Of a stretch of 64,000 nucleotides of DNA, positions 29,139 to 37,503 are shown one piece after another. Source of the DNA: Lewinellaceae bacterium (GTDB lineage: Bacteria; Bacteroidota; Bacteroidia; Chitinophagales; Saprospiraceae). The position numbers and the translations under genes were made by a program. Numbering within the stretch: position 1 is the first letter of the stretch; the number at the start of each line of letters is the position of its first letter. The notes below the pieces were generated by a model that saw only the letters and a list, made by a program, of their open reading frames with translations, searched no databases and was not told the origin of the DNA. The DNA lies in assembly GCA_020636095.1 (NCBI GenBank), contig JACJYN010000003.1, forward strand, positions 1,674,001 to 1,738,000. Reading direction: 5' to 3'.

Positions 29139-29148
29139 ACCCCTGCTT

Positions 29149-29195
29149 CAAAACAAAAGCCATCCCGGGGAAACCCAAGGATGGCTTTTGTTTTG
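29149..29195. terminator. Bidirectional terminator between convergent genes
   Basis: A 17-bp perfect stem (CAAAACAAAAGCCATCC at 29149-29165 with its complement at 29179-29195) and 13-nt loop. A- and T-rich outer stem bases serve as the U-run in either direction. Confidence 0.8.
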
Positions 29196-29209
29196 AGGCG
29201 CCACATTCC

Positions 29210-29590
29210 CTACCCGCCGGTCTCTTTTTTGAGTTCCTGAATCTGGCTGTCCCACAGCTGCTTTTGATCCTGGATCTCATCTTCATCACAGAAATCCGTA
29301 ATGATGAGGATGGTTTCTCCAGTGACGGGGGATTTAGAAATATTGAACTCGAGGTATTCGGATTCATCTTCTGCGTTTAGCCAACGAAAGCGAATGCGTT
29401 CATCCTCGATATCCTCAATGACCTCGGCCACTTCATCGGAGCCACTCCAGAAAAAAGTAAAGACCGTGCCCTGAATATCTACCTCATCGCAGAACCAGCG
29501 AACGAGACAGGCAGGGGTGGTGAAAAAACTGTAAAGAATACTGGGTGAAGCCCGAAAAATGTATTCCATTGAAAACTGTACGCGTTCCAT
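29210..29590 (-). CDS. START-like (SRPBCC-fold) domain protein
   Basis: A 126-aa cytoplasmic protein starting MERVQFSMEYIFRASPSILY. The length, the opening strand followed by two short helices (PSILYSFFTTPACLVRWFCD), the run of beta strands (TVFTFFWSGSDEVAEVIEDI, EDERIRFRW) and the C-terminal helix (QKQLWDSQIQELKKETGG) match the small START-like family widespread in Bacteroidota, related to AHSA1/SRPBCC ligand-binding folds. The frame remains open upstream to 29932, but that part is AT-rich and not family-like. The ligand is unknown. It is divergent from the sigma-factor gene. Confidence 0.8.
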   Translation of the reverse strand: MERVQFSMEYIFRASPSILYSFFTTPACLVRWFCDEVDIQGTVFTFFWSGSDEVAEVIEDIEDERIRFRWLNAEDESEYLEFNISKSPVTGETILIITDFCDEDEIQDQKQLWDSQIQELKKETGG

Positions 29591-30260
29591 ACCTTGGTTA
29601 TTGATTAAGGTGCTGTGAGTGCATCCACCTGGACTAAAGAACAACGGCGCCCGATTGGTTGTTATCCAGAAGCGCTGTCGGTTTAACCCATTGTGGCCAT
29701 TAATTTTATGCGTGCTCAGGGAAATTGCAAAGGGCAGGAACCCCATAGCCCGGATTGCCTGCACCACAATAAAAAATAAAAAAATGATTTTTCCAAAAAA
29801 ATGACTCCCTGGAAAAAAAAGACAAGGGAAAGCGGGGTTGAAAAGGGGGCTATCAGTGCTCTTGGAGCTGAAAAATAATTCTCCAAATAGATTTTTGCAC
29901 GCCCCTCTGAGCGCCAAATTATTCATTGGCAAAGAAAGAGAAGCGGGGCCGGAGAAAAAAAATAAAAGGATGGAACCAAATTAAATCCCAAATTGTTAGA
30001 ACGGCTGATGTTAACTTAATATTAGGAAGCCCTTGACTTGCATCGGTTAAAACCTTATTTTTGTAGGCTGTAATCCGTAACCTAAAATGGGTGTAACACA
30101 ACAGTGGGCAACAAAACTTCAAAAAGATATTTCACATCACTTTCATTTGTACAACATCTCAAAAGCTATTATCCCACTCACGATCCCTGTCATATCCTCC
30201 CTATTACCCGCTTTCATTACATTAGATTTTCCATTGTAAACTTCAAAACAATTTGCGTAC
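29591..30260. other. 670-bp intergenic region upstream of the primary sigma factor
   Basis: No gene is supported. The stretch contains A-rich tracts around 29770-29820 and, near its right end, the sigma-factor promoter at 30033-30063. The remaining 5' leader of about 190 nt shows no obvious terminator or riboswitch. Confidence 0.6.
30033..30063 (+). promoter_or_regulatory. Bacteroidota-type promoter for the primary sigma factor
   Basis: TTG at 30033-30035, 20 nt, then TATTTTTG at 30056-30063, a full match to the TTG / TAnnTTTG consensus. Transcription should begin near 30070, giving a leader of about 190 nt before the ATG at 30261. Confidence 0.6.
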
Positions 30261-31130
30261 ATGAGACAGCTTAAGATCACTAAGTCTATTACCAACCGAG
30301 AAAGTCAATCCCTGGAGAAATACCTCCAGGAAATAGGAAAAGTTGACCTACTCACCCCGGAAGAAGAAGTGGAGCTGGCTAAGCGAATAAAACAAGGTGA
30401 TCAGGCTGCTCTGGAAAAATTGACCAAAGCCAACCTGAGATTTGTCGTTTCCGTAGCGAAACAATACCAGAATCAAGGCTTATCCCTCAGCGACCTGATC
30501 AACGAAGGCAACCTGGGCCTGATCAAAGCCGCCCAGCGTTTTGATGAAACCCGAGGTTTCAAATTCATCTCCTATGCCGTTTGGTGGATTCGCCAGTCTA
30601 TCCTTCAGGCATTGGCAGAACAATCCCGTATCGTTCGCCTCCCCTTGAACAAAGTCGGCTCGCTCAATAAGATCAACAAGGCGTTTTCAGAATTGGAGCA
30701 GGAATACGAGCGCGAACCTTCGGCCGATGAGCTGGCGGAAACGCTGGAGATCCCTACCGAAGAAGTGGAGACAACCCTTGGCGTTGCCGCCCGCCACGTA
30801 TCTATGGACGCACCCTTTGTGGAAGGCGAAGACAACTCTCTGCTCGATGTGCTGGAAAACAGCAGTACGCCCGGTACGGATTCCGCTCTGGATTATCAGG
30901 AATCGCTGCGTAAGGAGATCGAGCGCTCCCTGAGTACGCTGACCGAACGGCAGTGTGATGTGATCAAATTGTATTTCGGTATTGGTGTGGAACACCCCAT
31001 GTCTCTCGAAGATATCGGCGAGAAATTCGGCCTGACCCGCGAACGGGTTCGCCAGATCAAAGACAAGGCCATCAACAAGCTGCGTTCCGCCAACCGGAGC
31101 AAACTGCTCAAGAACTATCTCGGCGGGTAA
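30261..31130 (+). CDS. rpoD: RNA polymerase primary sigma factor (sigma-70)
   Basis: A 289-aa group-1 sigma factor without the long region 1.1, the standard form in Bacteroidota. Region 1.2: SLEKYLQEIGKVDLLTPEEE. Region 2: ANLRFVVSVAKQYQNQGLSL, DLINEGNLGLIKAAQRFDET, RGFKFISYAVWWIRQSILQA (core binding and -10 recognition). Region 3: PLNKVGSLNKINKAFSELEQ. Region 4: MSLEDIGEKFGLTRERVRQI (helix-turn-helix contacting -33). It directs housekeeping transcription and should recognise the TTG/TAnnTTTG promoters in this window. A strong terminator follows. The initial MRQLKITKS start matches the family. Confidence 0.96.
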   Translation: MRQLKITKSITNRESQSLEKYLQEIGKVDLLTPEEEVELAKRIKQGDQAALEKLTKANLRFVVSVAKQYQNQGLSLSDLINEGNLGLIKAAQRFDETRGFKFISYAVWWIRQSILQALAEQSRIVRLPLNKVGSLNKINKAFSELEQEYEREPSADELAETLEIPTEEVETTLGVAARHVSMDAPFVEGEDNSLLDVLENSSTPGTDSALDYQESLRKEIERSLSTLTERQCDVIKLYFGIGVEHPMSLEDIGEKFGLTRERVRQIKDKAINKLRSANRSKLLKNYLGG

Positions 31131-31158
31131 TAGCCGATCATCAAAATCAGGTTCCCCC

Positions 31159-31190
31159 AAAAAGCCGGAGTACTGTACTCCGGCTTTTTT
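31159..31190 (+). terminator. Factor-independent terminator of rpoD
   Basis: AAAAAGCCGGAGTAC followed after one base by its complement and a T-run (31159-31190). The last base overlaps the stop codon of the convergent epimerase gene, so it probably serves both. Confidence 0.85.
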
Positions 31191-32131
31191 TATGACCTGT
31201 GCACAAAGCTGAAACCAAAACGAGCCGATGCCTCCTCCCCCGGCTCGAGCCGGATCAGCCCATCGCCATTATTGAAGGCATCGATATTGCAACTCATCGG
31301 CTCCACGGCCAGTGCGTTGCGGTAATGGGGCGTAAACAGCTGGAGATAACCAAATTTACCCGGCCCCACTTCCTGCCAGTATTGCAATTCACCCTTCTCC
31401 CCTCGCAATATTATTTCGATCTGCTCTTCCTGCTGGCGCAAAGCAAAGCAATTGTCCAGCACCTCCGGCCCAATGCGCCGAAGCTGGGTAAAGGTCGTAT
31501 ACTCATAATGCTTGCCGGTGGGGATCATTACCTGGTCGACGCCGATCATATCGCAGGGAGGCAATTGCATGGCTACATCGTCTACCTGGCCGGAGAGCCG
31601 GAAATAGGGATGCCAGCCCATGCCGAACGGAATGGGGCCGTTTCCACTGTTGTGCACCCGGAACGTCACATCGATTGTTCCGGGATTGGCTATCCGAAAG
31701 CTAACTTCGAAGCGAAAGGGGAAAGGATAATGGTTCAATTGCCCATTATAATGGCATGCACAGCTAATGCTAGCCTCCTGTTCGCTAGCTTCTGCTTTTT
31801 CTACCTGCATGGCCGCATTCATGCCAAATCCATGCAGGGCGTTGCCGGTTTGTCCGTCATTGACTGGAAATTCGTAGGCCTTGCCCTCCCACCGATAACG
31901 GCCTTCCATCAGGCGGTTGGGAAAAGGGAACAACAAGACGTTCTTGGCCCAGCGGTTGATGTTCATCTCTTCAGCGGAGGTGTAGCCATCGAGTAAAGGC
32001 TGCCCTTGAAGTTCTATATTTAGTACACAGCTGCCGAAGCCAGGGACCAGCTCAATGCGGTTGCCGGATGCTTCATTAGCCAGGCTGTGTTTTTCGTATT
32101 TTCCGAAAGGGGTTGTAGTATGTTGGTACAT
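31190..32131 (-). CDS. Aldose 1-epimerase family protein (mutarotase)
   Basis: A 313-aa cytoplasmic protein starting MYQHTTTPFG. It has the galactose-mutarotase fold: FPFPNRLMEGRYRWEGKAYE, then NALHGFGMN with the first catalytic His, MGWHPYFRL with the second, and VEPMSCNIDAFN with the catalytic Glu near the C-terminus. The family interconverts alpha and beta anomers of aldoses, or phosphorylated sugars in some members. It lies downstream of the trehalase gene on the same strand (152-bp gap), so it may act on glucose released from trehalose. No signal peptide. Confidence 0.9.
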   Translation of the reverse strand: MYQHTTTPFGKYEKHSLANEASGNRIELVPGFGSCVLNIELQGQPLLDGYTSAEEMNINRWAKNVLLFPFPNRLMEGRYRWEGKAYEFPVNDGQTGNALHGFGMNAAMQVEKAEASEQEASISCACHYNGQLNHYPFPFRFEVSFRIANPGTIDVTFRVHNSGNGPIPFGMGWHPYFRLSGQVDDVAMQLPPCDMIGVDQVMIPTGKHYEYTTFTQLRRIGPEVLDNCFALRQQEEQIEIILRGEKGELQYWQEVGPGKFGYLQLFTPHYRNALAVEPMSCNIDAFNNGDGLIRLEPGEEASARFGFSFVHRS

Positions 32132-32226
32132 ATCTGTGGATTAGGCTCGAAGGGTGAAATAATAATAAATTTAGTAAGCACCTGGACACAATTAGTAAGA
32201 CCTAAAACCCGGGCATAGCCCATTAT

Positions 32227-32254
32227 ATTCAATCATTCAATCATTCAATCATTC
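32227..32254. repeat. Octanucleotide repeat (ATTCAATC x3)
   Basis: Three units of ATTCAATC plus a partial fourth in the gap between the trehalase and epimerase genes. A low-complexity slippage-prone tract with no predicted product. Confidence 0.7.
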
Positions 32255-32283
32255 TGTCCATATAGTTAGCCCTGCGTCTACCA

Positions 32284-33879
32284 TCACTTCTCCATCAACA
32301 ATCGCAGCAACACCCCATTCGTCCATCCAAAACCGTCCTGTACCGGGTACTCGCCGCCGCCTGCCAGCAAGCTCATGTCCTCCACATTGTACTTTTCGAC
32401 CATCTTGCCGGTATTTCGGTAGACTTTGATATTGAGGCCGACCCATCGTTTTTTGGCCTCATCGGCCAGCTCGCTGAAGCCATAATTGCGCAGGCCCACG
32501 ATGCTTATCCACTGCAGCGGCGCCCAGCCGTTGGGGGCGTCCCACTGCTGGCCGGTGTGGTTGAGGGTCGTCAGCAGGCCGCCTGCTTTGAGGAAATCGC
32601 GCTTGATGACGGCGGCCGCCATCTCAGCCTGCTCGGGGATGGCGAGGTTGAAGTAGAGGGGGAACATGCCCGCCAGGGAAGGCACATCGATGATGGAGTC
32701 GGCAACGAAATCGTAGTCTTTGAAAAAGGCGCCGGTATTGTCCCAGCAGTAGCGCAGGATGGCCTGATGGCGCTGCTCCGCCCGCTGCTGAAAAAGGCTG
32801 GCGTTTTCCAGGTCGCCGGCCTGCGCATAGGCGCCGGCCAGGGTTTGCTCCAGGTTGTAGAGCAGGCAGTTGAGGTCGATGGGGATGATGTCATTGGTAT
32901 GGATGGTGTGCAGGTTTTCCTTGTCGGCGAACCATCGGCTGGTGAAGTCCCAGCCCGATTCACAGGCGGAGCGGATGTGCCGGTATACCTCTTTTTCGTC
33001 GCGGCCGCTCTTTTCGACGGTCTCTACATCATCGCGGTACATTTCGGCGCGGGGGTAGGCGCCGCGATCCCAGTAGCGGTTGAGGAGGCTGCCGTCCTTC
33101 AGGCGCACCACGTGTTGGACGGCGGGGTTGCCGGCGGTGGCCTGCTCCATGCCGTTCATCCAGAACTGGTACTCTTTTTCCAGTTGGGGCAGGTATTGCT
33201 GGTACACCTCACTGCCTTTCTCACTGGCCAGCAGCTGCACCATAGAAGCAAAGAAGGGCGGCTGGGAGCGGGTCAGGAAGTAGTCGCGGTTGCCGTTGGG
33301 AATAAAGCCGATGGTATCGATCAGGTAGGCGAAGTTGTCGATCATGTTTTCGATCATGTCCACCTTCCGGGCGGCCTGCAGGCCCAGCATGGTGAAGTAG
33401 CTGTCCCAATAGTAAATCTCCCCAAAGCGTCCGCCGGGAACGATATAGGGGTTGGGCAGCGGGATGAGGGTGCCGCGGACCGCCGCCGTATCGTCGGGTT
33501 GCCGGGTGAGCACCGGCCAGAGTTCGTTGATGTGTTCGGCGGCGCTGCGGCTGGTGTCGCTCTGGTAACCGGAAGCGTACTGCTTGGGCAGGTCGAAATT
33601 GTCGAGCACAAATGCCTTCAGGTCAAAGCCTTCCACCCCTTTTTCCGCCTGGTACTTATCGAGAATCTCATCGGTGGGGTATTTCGGCGTACAGTCCACA
33701 AAGGTCTTGCCATCGGGGAATACCTGTTGCATCTGAACGTTGACAAAGAGCTCGCCGAAGCGCTCCTTGGGTGGGAGGTTCTGTTTGGTTTCCCGGTATT
33801 CGACAACGCCTTCCGGCGATTGTTTGCAGGCAGTGGTAAATGTGAGCAGAAGAATTAATGGCCAGTAGAGGTATTTCAT
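32284..33879 (-). CDS. treA: Alpha,alpha-trehalase (GH37), lipoprotein
   Basis: A 531-aa protein hydrolysing trehalose to two glucose molecules. Signature 1 PGGRFGEIYYWDSYF is at about residues 148-162; the second signature is QQWDAPNGWAPLQW near the C-terminus; the segment ESGWDFTSRWF carries the presumed catalytic acid Asp. The N-terminus MKYLYWPLILLLTFTTAC is a lipoprotein signal (TTAC lipobox), so the enzyme should be anchored in the envelope, periplasmic or surface-exposed, rather than cytosolic. The aldose epimerase follows on the same strand. Length fits family GH37. The start is divergent from the VWA operon promoter. Confidence 0.94.
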   Translation of the reverse strand: MKYLYWPLILLLTFTTACKQSPEGVVEYRETKQNLPPKERFGELFVNVQMQQVFPDGKTFVDCTPKYPTDEILDKYQAEKGVEGFDLKAFVLDNFDLPKQYASGYQSDTSRSAAEHINELWPVLTRQPDDTAAVRGTLIPLPNPYIVPGGRFGEIYYWDSYFTMLGLQAARKVDMIENMIDNFAYLIDTIGFIPNGNRDYFLTRSQPPFFASMVQLLASEKGSEVYQQYLPQLEKEYQFWMNGMEQATAGNPAVQHVVRLKDGSLLNRYWDRGAYPRAEMYRDDVETVEKSGRDEKEVYRHIRSACESGWDFTSRWFADKENLHTIHTNDIIPIDLNCLLYNLEQTLAGAYAQAGDLENASLFQQRAEQRHQAILRYCWDNTGAFFKDYDFVADSIIDVPSLAGMFPLYFNLAIPEQAEMAAAVIKRDFLKAGGLLTTLNHTGQQWDAPNGWAPLQWISIVGLRNYGFSELADEAKKRWVGLNIKVYRNTGKMVEKYNVEDMSLLAGGGEYPVQDGFGWTNGVLLRLLMEK

Positions 33880-33940
33880 CGCTTGATGGATTTTTTTAGA
33901 AGTGGGTAAAGATAGGAGAACTTGGCCATTTTCTCACAAC

Positions 33941-33971
33941 TTGCAGGATCAAGCTTGGAGCCGTATATTTG
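33941..33971 (+). promoter_or_regulatory. Promoter of the VWA / ECF sigma operon
   Basis: TTG at 33941-33943, 20 nt, TATATTTG at 33964-33971: a full consensus match. The implied leader of about 150 nt contains the inverted repeat AGGTTGGACA (34002-34011) / TGTCCAACCT (34090-34099), enclosing two heptamer pairs, so it may fold. Confidence 0.6.
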
Positions 33972-34026
33972 TTTATCAACCTAAAACCGGGTATCCGTCT
34001 GAGGTTGGACAGAGATTGCCGGGGTT

Positions 34027-34075
34027 GTGTACGATGTACGGGCCCAATGGTGGTCTGGGTTTTGTACGATGTACG
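34027..34075. repeat. Paired heptamers (GTGTACG ATGTACG) in the operon leader
   Basis: GTGTACGATGTACG at 34027-34040 and TTGTACGATGTACG at 34062-34075, each two 7-bp units. The same unit, in reverse complement CGTACAY, recurs at 50441-50650. Confidence 0.65.
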
Positions 34076-34127
34076 AAGCTCCAATTGGGTGTCCAACCTT
34101 AGAATGGTAGCCCAAAAACCAAATAAT

Positions 34128-35546
34128 ATGTACAGGATTGCACTCTTATCCCTCCTCTTTGTCTTCGGGTTTACTCCGCTCCGTGCCCAAACCCATTCGG
34201 CCAACCAAAACGTACTGCTCATCCTCGACGGCTCCGGTTCCATGTGGGCCAAGGCAGGCGGTGAATTCAAGATCAACATGGCCCGGGAATCTATTGGGCG
34301 GCTGTTGGAAAAACTCTCGCCGGAAGCAAAACTGGGCCTTATTGCCTATGGGCACCGCCAAAAAGATGATTGTTCGGACATTGAAACCCTGGTTCCTTTT
34401 GGGCCGGTTGATAAGGCAGCGGTTACGGCAACAATAAAAGAGATCAATCCTACCGGCAAGACGCCAATTACGGCTGCCCTTCAGGAGGCCTTCAAACTAG
34501 CCCGCTCAATTGAAGGGCCTGTGTCGCTCATTCTGGTCAGTGATGGCCTGGAGACCTGTGACGCCGACCCCTGCGAGGTAACCCGCCTGGCCAAAGCCGA
34601 AGGGCTGCCCTTTGTGCTGCACGTCATCGGCCTGGGGCTGGAAGAGGAAAATGTCGCCCAGTTGGAATGCATCGCTCAGGCGGGGGAGGGCTTGTATTTT
34701 GACGCCAAAGACAGCGGCTCCCTGAACAACGCCCTGGAGCAGGCCGTGGAGACTCCCCTGGATACTGCCGGCGGCTATTTTTGGGTGAAAGGCGTGGCCA
34801 ATGGCGAGCTTACGGACCTTGCCGTCACTATCCAGGACAAAGATGGGCGGCCGGTTGCCGGCGGCCGTACTTACGAAAGCCCGGAGACCAACCCCCGGCT
34901 GATGCGCCTGCCCCAGGGCGCCTACCAGGTGAAAATCGACGCTGTAAAGATGAAGGGAGAGGGCCAGGAGCCCTTTGAAATCAGGGTAACAGAGGGGGAT
35001 ACGATTAAACACCTTGCCGACTTCTCTACGGGAGAACTGGCGGTTGGGGTCACCCGAAATGGGGAACTGAGTGACGCCACCCTGAACGTCTTTCGCATGG
35101 AAGGCGGCAAGGCAGTCGCAGCCGGGCGTTCTTACAACTCGGCCAGCAGCAATCCCCGGGTGTTTACGCTCACTGTCGGCCAGTACTATGTCGAGATCGG
35201 TTCGATTGAGGTTAAGGGAGTGGAAAAAGTGGTGGTCAGGGATATTGAAGTGCAGGGCAATAAGCGAAAGGAAATAAACCATGAATTTGAGAGCGGCACA
35301 CTCCAGGTTGGCGTACGAAATGCCTCCGGGCTGGTGGACGCCCTGGTTTATGTCAAACCCATTGGGGGAGGGGCGCCCGTCGCCCAGGGCAGAACGTACA
35401 CATCGGACAATAACAACCCGAAGCGCTTTGAAGTAGCGCCCGGCACATACCTGGTGGAGGTTAAACAGGTGAAAGGGGAGGGGCGCGCCAACTTTGAAAT
35501 AGAAGTGAAGAAAGGGGAAGTCAGCGAACGGATGCTGGAATGGTGA
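34128..35546 (+). CDS. Secreted von Willebrand factor A domain protein
   Basis: A 472-aa exported protein; the ATG at 34128 opens a signal peptide (MYRIALLSLLFVFGFTPLRA). Residues about 27-215 form a VWA domain with a complete metal-ion-dependent adhesion site: DGSGS (Asp34, Ser36, Ser38), Thr112 in GKTPI, Asp139 in LVSDG. The remainder is three repeats of about 85 aa, each with an AGRTYxSxxxNPR-like motif followed by GxYxVEI strands, likely beta-sandwiches. It probably binds a protein ligand in the periplasm or at the surface. It is first in an apparent operon with an ECF sigma factor and an anti-sigma-like protein, suggesting a role in sensing or in the response. Confidence 0.88.
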   Translation: MYRIALLSLLFVFGFTPLRAQTHSANQNVLLILDGSGSMWAKAGGEFKINMARESIGRLLEKLSPEAKLGLIAYGHRQKDDCSDIETLVPFGPVDKAAVTATIKEINPTGKTPITAALQEAFKLARSIEGPVSLILVSDGLETCDADPCEVTRLAKAEGLPFVLHVIGLGLEEENVAQLECIAQAGEGLYFDAKDSGSLNNALEQAVETPLDTAGGYFWVKGVANGELTDLAVTIQDKDGRPVAGGRTYESPETNPRLMRLPQGAYQVKIDAVKMKGEGQEPFEIRVTEGDTIKHLADFSTGELAVGVTRNGELSDATLNVFRMEGGKAVAAGRSYNSASSNPRVFTLTVGQYYVEIGSIEVKGVEKVVVRDIEVQGNKRKEINHEFESGTLQVGVRNASGLVDALVYVKPIGGGAPVAQGRTYTSDNNNPKRFEVAPGTYLVEVKQVKGEGRANFEIEVKKGEVSERMLEW

Positions 35547-35615
35547 TACATAAAAATGCCACTCCACGCAGCTTCTCAGGCTGCACGCTACGTACAGATA
35601 AAGGAAGTGAATACA

Positions 35616-36188
35616 ATGTCCGAAGAAAAGATCAATCTTACGCTCCTTCTTCAAGGTTGCCTGCGGGGTAACCGGAATAGCCAGCGCAAGCTCTATGAGC
35701 ATTTCTATGGCTACGCAATGAACATTTGCCTGCGCTATTCCAAAAACAGGGAAGAGGCAGTAGAGATTCTGAATGACGCCTTTCTCAAAGCGCTTACCAA
35801 GCTGGAGCAGTACGACCCGGTCTATCCCTTCAGAGGATGGTTGCGCCGCATTCTCATTCATTCGGCCATTGATTATCACCGGAAGAACCACAAACATGCT
35901 GACCATCTGGAATTGACTGCCTTAGCTGATGTAGCCGGTGAGGATATACCGATGCCCGGCATCTCTCCGGATGAGGACGTGCTGCCTGCTCTTCAGCAGC
36001 TGACACCGGCTTATCGGATGGTCTTCATCCTGTTTGTCATGGAAGGCTATAAACATCACGAAATAGCAGAAATGCTGGATATCAGTGTGAGCACCTCCCG
36101 CTCCAACTTTATAAGGGCCAAGGAAAAGCTGCGGGCCATCCTGGAAAAAGAAAGGAACCGGCAGGCCAAAACGAATTATGATGGATGA
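35616..36188 (+). CDS. ECF-type RNA polymerase sigma factor
   Basis: A 190-aa sigma-70 family protein. I place the start at 35616 (MSEEKINLTLL) after AAGGAAG; an upstream in-frame ATG at 35556 would add 20 atypical residues. Region 2: NSQRKLYEHFYGYAMNICLR, AVEILNDAFLKALTKLEQYD, FRGWLRRILIHSAIDYHRKN. Region 4: LTPAYRMVFILFVMEGYKHH, EIAEMLDISVSTSRSNFIRA. Such factors direct envelope-stress or nutrient regulons and are held by a membrane anti-sigma. It overlaps the next gene by 11 nt, so the two are translationally coupled, the usual sigma/anti-sigma arrangement. Confidence 0.92.
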   Translation: MSEEKINLTLLLQGCLRGNRNSQRKLYEHFYGYAMNICLRYSKNREEAVEILNDAFLKALTKLEQYDPVYPFRGWLRRILIHSAIDYHRKNHKHADHLELTALADVAGEDIPMPGISPDEDVLPALQQLTPAYRMVFILFVMEGYKHHEIAEMLDISVSTSRSNFIRAKEKLRAILEKERNRQAKTNYDG

Positions 36189-37461
36189 TTTTTTTAAACA
36201 GTTTCGGGACAACCTGGAGAACCGGCCGGATCCAGCCTTCGAAGAGAAAGATTGGCGGAGCCTGGAACGACAGCTCGGCCGGCTGGCCAAAAAGCCGCCG
36301 TTGGCTATGGCATGGTGGTGGGCCCTTCCGTTCCTGATCTTGTTACTGGGGATGAATGCTTTCGTTTTGTTCGAGCAAAGAAAGATGAGTGAGCAGTTCC
36401 GGGAGATGAGCGGGCTGAGGGATACGGTTTACCAGACTCGCGTTATCTACCACACCGATACTATTTACCGGGCCGAGGTGGCCAGAGAAAAAGTGGCGGG
36501 TTCTTCTGTTTCCGGTGCTCCGGTAGTTTCGTTTACATCTACAGGCTGGCGGCCCTCCACTATTGCCCCTAGCCCGTTCCTGACTCCCGGCCAGCCTTCC
36601 GCCGGTGTTTTTCTTCCGGATGGCGCCTATACTTACGCTTCACTCCTGGGCAGGCATACCGGAGAAAAAGGCCAGCCATCAGCCGGGGCCCCCGATGAAC
36701 AACCTGCCAACCCTCCAAATCCCTTCTATTCGAGTTCTGCTATGGCGCCCCTATCAGCGGGAAGCCTATCCTTCATCCTGTCGGATCAGGCGGCCGGGCC
36801 GGAAATGCCATTGGAACCAGTGCTCGCCAAACGCAGGAAAACGCTGCTTCAGCGCGTTTATCCGCTCCGCCCCAAAGGCTTAGGGTTGGGCATCAACGGC
36901 GGTGGGGCCTTTCCCATCAACCCAACGTTGTCCCGGCAGGCAGGCGGCTCGGGCGGCCTGCAAATGGCTGTTGAGTTCTCCCCCAGTATCCGGATGTGGG
37001 TAGACGCCAGTTATTTTAAGATACATATCGAGTCAAGCCGGATGGACGAGGCCATCGGCGTACCGGTAATTGAACCGCCTACCGATGAGTTTATTTTCTC
37101 TAAAGCGGAAGTGCCGCAGCCTACCCTTCAATTTTCTGCGGGCATGCAGTACTTCTTCCTCAATGACAGCAAATGGCGCCCCTTCGCCGGATTGGGAGTC
37201 GGGGCCGCCTCTCTAATGGCCCATGATGTGATCTACGAATTTAAAAACCCGGTGACAGGAGAGGAATGGAACTTTGACGGCAGTGTACCTGGCGGCAGCT
37301 GGCAAACCGGTTTCGTCTTTTTTCAAGGCGGATTGGAACATGAGTTTTCCCGCCAGTGGCGCGGGCAGTTGGGGGCAGGTTACCGCACCCATTGGAATAA
37401 TACCGGTTCTTTGTCTTCCAGAATACTCGGCATCCGGGGAGGGCTCTTGTACAAGTTTTAG
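36178..37461 (+). CDS. Membrane-anchored anti-sigma-like protein with C-terminal outer-membrane-barrel-like domain
   Basis: A 427-aa protein. Residues 1-38 are a short cytoplasmic part (MMDDFFKQFRDNLENRPDPA, FEEKDWRSLERQL) such as is seen in anti-sigma partners of Bacteroidota; residues about 43-64 are one membrane helix (MAWWWALPFLILLLGMNAFV). A coiled and low-complexity stretch follows (about 65-220), then a domain of about 200 aa resembling outer-membrane barrel proteins (GLGINGGGAFPINPTLSRQA, AGMQYFFLNDSKWRPFAGLG, QLGAGYRTHW, ILGIRGGLLYKF). A cytoplasmic sigma-binding end joined to a barrel-like end is unusual. The anti-sigma role is inferred from the overlap with the ECF gene; no ZAS-type His/Cys motif is present. 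Confidence 0.75.
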   Translation: MMDDFFKQFRDNLENRPDPAFEEKDWRSLERQLGRLAKKPPLAMAWWWALPFLILLLGMNAFVLFEQRKMSEQFREMSGLRDTVYQTRVIYHTDTIYRAEVAREKVAGSSVSGAPVVSFTSTGWRPSTIAPSPFLTPGQPSAGVFLPDGAYTYASLLGRHTGEKGQPSAGAPDEQPANPPNPFYSSSAMAPLSAGSLSFILSDQAAGPEMPLEPVLAKRRKTLLQRVYPLRPKGLGLGINGGGAFPINPTLSRQAGGSGGLQMAVEFSPSIRMWVDASYFKIHIESSRMDEAIGVPVIEPPTDEFIFSKAEVPQPTLQFSAGMQYFFLNDSKWRPFAGLGVGAASLMAHDVIYEFKNPVTGEEWNFDGSVPGGSWQTGFVFFQGGLEHEFSRQWRGQLGAGYRTHWNNTGSLSSRILGIRGGLLYKF

Positions 37462-37503
37462 GGCACGAAAGGAGCTTTGTCGCGAAGCGTGTAGCTATGA
37501 AAG

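Noticed and set aside
29591..29932. N-terminal extension of the START-like protein to 29932
   Set aside because: The frame is open, but the extension is AT-rich, lacks family features, and the START-like domain begins exactly at the Met at 29590.
33969..34127. Upstream start for the VWA protein
   Set aside because: The extension would start inside the -7 box, lies over heptamers and an inverted repeat, and would bury the signal peptide that begins at 34128.
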